Assembly: GCA_030648135.1 (NCBI GenBank)
Contig: JAUSIF010000223.1
Location: 1 to 16,793, forward strand
DNA from: Xanthobacteraceae bacterium
Lineage (GTDB): Bacteria; Pseudomonadota; Alphaproteobacteria; Rhizobiales; Xanthobacteraceae
Direction: 5' to 3'
DNA length: 16,793 nt
How positions within the stretch are numbered: position 1 is the stretch's first letter; each line of letters opens with the position of its first letter. Both the position numbers and the translations under genes were made by a program. This document shows, piece by piece, positions 14,242 to 16,793 of this stretch. Under the pieces are notes generated by a model. That model searched no databases. It was not told the origin of the DNA and saw only the letters and a program-made list of their open reading frames with translations.

Positions 14242-15447
14242 TCAGCGCGGCAGCGCCGGCCTGAGCGCGACCACAAGCGGTATCGTCAACAGCACCATGC
14301 CGGCGATGAGCAGCATGGTACCCGGTACGCCGAAACCATCGGTGAACAAGCCGTAGAGCGCGGGCGCGACCGCGCCGGATCCGATCGTGCCGGTATAGAA
14401 GATGCCGAAGGCGCGCGCGTGCGCCGCGGGTGAGATCAATTCCGGCACGGTGCCGTAGAGCACCGACGAGGTGCCGTTGAGCGCGAGGCCGATGGCGGGC
14501 AACAACGCGAGCCCCGCCGCGAGCGGCAAGGGCAAGAGTGCGGCAATGCCGAGCGCGGTCAGGCCTTCGGTCAGGATCACCGACGCGAGCACGCCGTAGC
14601 GCGCGCCGAGATGGGCGCAGACGAGCTTGCCCGCCGCTCCACCCGCGAAAACGAGCGTCAGCGCGAAGCCGATGGTGGTGAGCGAAGCGCCCTTGGCGGT
14701 CAGCAGGAATGGCAGAAACGTGAGAAAGGCCATGCGGGTGGCGCTGTCGATCATGCCGATCGACAACAGGATCGGAAATCCGTTGCGCCGCGGTCCGGGA
14801 TCAGCGGATGGCGCTGCTGTCGATGGCACAGGTTCGGAGGTGCTCGCTTTCGCCGTTGCCGTCGATCGCTTTTCGAAACGCGGCGTCAGCACGAAGATCG
14901 CCACCGCCGCCAGCAAGCCGAGGCCGGCGAGAACCGAGAGCGCCACGCGCCAGTGCATGAGCGTGAGCAATAGCGCGGTCGCGGCCGGAAAGATCATCTT
15001 CCCGATGTCGCCCGAGAAGTTGTACTTGCCGAGCGCGATCCGCGATCTTGCCCCCTGATAGGTGCGCGCGACCACAGCCGATGCGATCGGATGCTGGACG
15101 CTGGCGCCGAGTCCGCCGAGAAGAAGGGCCGCGAGCAGCGCCGCGAAGCCGGCAACCGCTCCCGCGAGCAGGAAGGCGATGCCGGCGAGCGCAGTGCCGG
15201 CGGCGAGCATCAGGGCGGCGCCGAGGCGCTCGGCTAAGAGCCCGGCCGGGAATTGAAACGCGGCCATCGCTCCGGCATAGGCGCCGCGCAAGAGACCCAC
15301 CTCCGCATAGCCGAGCCCGAACTCGCTCTGCCACACCGGCAGGAGCACATAGAGGAGATCGGTGTAGCCGTCGTGCAGCACGTGCGCGCCGCAGGCGACG
15401 CCGAGCGCGCGTCTCTCAGCCAGCCGTGGTTCATCCGGCGAACGCAA
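14242..15447 (-). CDS. MFS transporter, Fsr (fosmidomycin-resistance)-like
   Basis: A 401-residue inner-membrane protein with about 12 hydrophobic segments in two bundles. They are separated by a charged, Ser/Pro-rich cytoplasmic loop at ~189-222. The HVLHDGYTDLLYVLLPVWQ segment (22-40), GGLGASVQHPIASAVVA (111-127) and YNFSGDIGKMIFP (142-154) resemble the Fsr-like exporter branch of the major facilitator superfamily. The substrate is unknown; drug or metabolite efflux is the usual guess. The start appears to be TTG 15447: an in-frame TGA (the stop of the preceding gene) lies only 18 bases upstream, and the next in-frame alternatives fall inside the first membrane helix. GAGG sits 11 bases before it. 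It is 15 bases downstream of the solute-binding protein gene and probably co-transcribed. Confidence 0.85.
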   Translation of the reverse strand: MRSPDEPRLAERRALGVACGAHVLHDGYTDLLYVLLPVWQSEFGLGYAEVGLLRGAYAGAMAAFQFPAGLLAERLGAALMLAAGTALAGIAFLLAGAVAGFAALLAALLLGGLGASVQHPIASAVVARTYQGARSRIALGKYNFSGDIGKMIFPAATALLLTLMHWRVALSVLAGLGLLAAVAIFVLTPRFEKRSTATAKASTSEPVPSTAAPSADPGPRRNGFPILLSIGMIDSATRMAFLTFLPFLLTAKGASLTTIGFALTLVFAGGAAGKLVCAHLGARYGVLASVILTEGLTALGIAALLPLPLAAGLALLPAIGLALNGTSSVLYGTVPELISPAAHARAFGIFYTGTIGSGAVAPALYGLFTDGFGVPGTMLLIAGMVLLTIPLVVALRPALPR

Positions 15448-15462
15448 AGCGGCGCATGCCTC

Positions 15463-16365
15463 TCAATAAAAGCCCACGGGGAAGTAGCGCAAATAAAGGT
15501 CGGTGATGATCCCCTTCTCCCACAACCGGAACAAGGCATGGTCGATGGCCTGCCGCAGCGTGTCATTGCCGCGTTTGACCGCGATCCCGATGCCTTCGCC
15601 CAAATAGAGGCTTTCGGCGAAGGGACCGCCACGGAAAGCGCAGCAGCCCTCCGATCCAGTTCCGTTCAGCCAGAAGGCGAGCGCAATTCCATCGCCAAAG
15701 ACCAAATCCGCCTCACCGCGCTTCAGCGCCATGAGTGCTGATTCGAGGCTCGACTGCCTCTGGATCGCGGTCTCGGCGAAGAAAGCGCGTAAATAGGCCT
15801 CGTGCGCGCTGCCGGCGACCACGGCCACGCGTCGGCCCCCGATCGACTCGGGTGTCACGTCGTCGGGGGGAAAATCCTGTTTGGCGACGAAGCGCGCCGG
15901 CGTGCGAAGGTAGCGATCGGTAAAATCGGCCTGTTTGCGCGTCTCGGGCGTGATCGCCAGCGAAGCGACGACGGCGTCGCCCTTATTCTCGGCGAGGGCG
16001 GCGAGCAGGGTGTCGAACCGGCGCACCTGGATCGTGCAGGTCAATCCCAGCTCGGTACAGATCGCGCGAGCGAGATCGATATTGAAGCCGATCGGCTGGC
16101 CGCCGGGACCTTTGAAGTTGAAGGGCGGATAGTCCTCCTCGGTGAGGAAACGGATGGCGGTGAGGCGGGTAAGGTCCGGCCGTTCCGGCCGCCGCTTCGG
16201 ATCCCAGAAGCCTGGGACCATGATCCCGCCCACGCGCTCGGCGGACGCCGGGGCGGTGGCGAACACGAACGAAGTGAGCGCGAAGGCGATGAGGACGGCC
16301 GCCGTGCAAACGAGCCGGGCGGCGCGGGCACTCTTTCGGTTCGACCTAAGTCTCATCCCGGTCAT
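15463..16365 (-). CDS. Periplasmic solute-binding protein, family 3 (polar amino-acid type)
   Basis: A 300-residue secreted protein. It has a basic N-terminus, a hydrophobic core ~17-36 and probable signal-peptidase cleavage after APASA (38-42). The mature part (~66-300) is an SBP_bac_3 domain: DYPPFNFKGPGGQPIGFNID (78-97), then ASLAITPETRKQADFTD (134-150). Arg143 corresponds to the ligand-carboxylate-binding arginine of amino-acid binding proteins. ALKRGEADLVFGDG (213-226) supplies the acidic residue at Asp225. Cys103/Cys110 and a Cys241-Cys242 pair could form disulfides. ATG 16365 was chosen because GAGGAAA precedes it by 5 bases. No ABC permease or ATPase gene lies within reach; an MFS gene follows instead, so the protein may be an orphan binding protein or a sensor. 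The ligand is unknown. Confidence 0.88.
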   Translation of the reverse strand: MTGMRLRSNRKSARAARLVCTAAVLIAFALTSFVFATAPASAERVGGIMVPGFWDPKRRPERPDLTRLTAIRFLTEEDYPPFNFKGPGGQPIGFNIDLARAICTELGLTCTIQVRRFDTLLAALAENKGDAVVASLAITPETRKQADFTDRYLRTPARFVAKQDFPPDDVTPESIGGRRVAVVAGSAHEAYLRAFFAETAIQRQSSLESALMALKRGEADLVFGDGIALAFWLNGTGSEGCCAFRGGPFAESLYLGEGIGIAVKRGNDTLRQAIDHALFRLWEKGIITDLYLRYFPVGFY

Positions 16366-16370
16366 CCATA

Positions 16371-16377
16371 TTTCCTC
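16371..16377 (-). promoter_or_regulatory. Ribosome-binding site deciding the start of the solute-binding protein
   Basis: GAGGAAA on the minus strand lies 5 bases before ATG 16365. This selects that codon over the longer upstream reading frame (to 16536) and over the second in-frame ATG at 16356. Confidence 0.6.
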
Positions 16378-16459
16378 GCGGCGGCGGAGACTTTCGCTGC
16401 GGACATCGGGTTTGTAAACATATAGCCTGATGCCGTCGAATTGGCGTCGGGGTTGGGGA

Positions 16460-16793
16460 ATGAGCGAGTTCCGAGCTGAGCAGGACCGCCCGTCGGCAAT
16501 CGTCCCGCGGCGCCCCGTCGAACGGCCGATCTCCATGGCGCCCCCGCGCGTCCCCGCACCGGCGCGGGAAACGCCGCCCGCCTTGCCGTTCGAGCTTGCC
16601 GCTTTGCAGGGTCAGGTCGATCCGGCCTTGCTCGCCGCCGCGGCACGACGTGCCGCCGCGCTGGAGGTCGGCGGCGACGAGGTATTGCGTTGTCACGGCA
16701 TGGTGCCCGCCGACCTCTTGGCCGAGGCGCTGGCGGCGCACCTCGGGCTCGAGATCGATCCGCTCGATGACGATCTTCCGCCGCGTTCGTCCC
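16460..16793 (+). CDS. N-terminus of an MshEN/GspE_N-like domain protein, possibly a family 2 glycosyltransferase (runs off right edge)
   Basis: The frame opens with ATG 16460 (MSEFRAEQDRPS) after GGGGA and stays open for 111 codons to the window end. A Pro/Arg-rich, probably disordered stretch (~10-42) leads into a small helical domain at ~43-105. That domain contains LQGQVDPALLAAAARRAAA (49-67) and DLLAEALAAHLGLEIDPL (85-102), the pattern of MshEN/GspE N-terminal domains ('this protein and its product reach the cell late; locus at or above 2'-type helical repeats, with an A-x-A-x-HLGL end). In Rhizobiales such a domain often precedes a processive glycosyltransferase; a type II secretion or type IV pilus ATPase is the other option. 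The deciding C-terminal part is outside. It is divergent from the solute-binding protein gene, with 94 bases between. Confidence 0.65.
   Translation, partial: MSEFRAEQDRPSAIVPRRPVERPISMAPPRVPAPARETPPALPFELAALQGQVDPALLAAAARRAAALEVGGDEVLRCHGMVPADLLAEALAAHLGLEIDPLDDDLPPRSS

Noticed and set aside
16366..16459. Divergent promoter motifs (TATATG, TTGTAAACATATAG) between the binding protein and the right-edge gene
   Set aside because: AT-rich -10-like hexamers exist, but no -35 at proper spacing could be paired with them in either direction.

Overview
This high-GC window looks like chromosomal DNA from an alphaproteobacterium, most likely a member of the Hyphomicrobiales (Rhizobiales). The main pointers are a class I (not class II) lysyl-tRNA synthetase, a PodJ-like polarity protein ending in Sel1 repeats, a TSUP permease overlapping a TIGR02186-family partner, and a small two-helix protein next to pyrD. 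I saw no tRNA or rRNA gene, transposase, integrase or CRISPR array. The gene content is mostly housekeeping.

Layout. (1) 1-4028, minus strand: a three-gene beta-oxidation operon transcribed right to left. It encodes an acyl-CoA dehydrogenase, an acetyl-CoA acyltransferase, and the N-terminal 326 codons of a FadB-like hydratase/dehydrogenase that runs off the left edge. (2) 4029-4427: a 399-bp divergent intergenic region with a cluster of hairpins and a near-consensus CtrA-type site. (3) 4428-9284, plus strand: the PodJ/Sel1-like membrane protein, a TSUP-family permease, and a TIGR02186-type anchored periplasmic protein joined to the permease by a 4-base ATGA overlap. (4) 9281-11698: a minus-strand TPR-methyltransferase, a plus-strand two-helix membrane protein and minus-strand pyrD, packed so that two convergent pairs share a CTAA tetranucleotide at their stop codons. 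(5) 11817-12519, plus strand: a LexA/CI-like S24 self-cleaving repressor with a promoter and an overlapping imperfect palindrome. (6) 12523-14166, minus: lysS. (7) 14242-16365, minus: a periplasmic solute-binding protein followed after 15 bases by an MFS exporter. (8) 16460 to the right edge, plus: the N-terminus of a protein resembling the N-terminal region of MshEN-domain glycosyltransferases.

How the genes work together. The dehydrogenase, hydratase/3-hydroxyacyl-CoA dehydrogenase and thiolase cover a full beta-oxidation turn. The TSUP/TIGR02186 pair is probably one transport unit for an unknown small anion. The binding protein/MFS pair is an unusual association. The most interesting items are these two transport pairs, the S24 repressor with its candidate autoregulatory operator, and the possible CtrA control of the PodJ-like gene. 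None amounts to a clearly new system on sequence alone.
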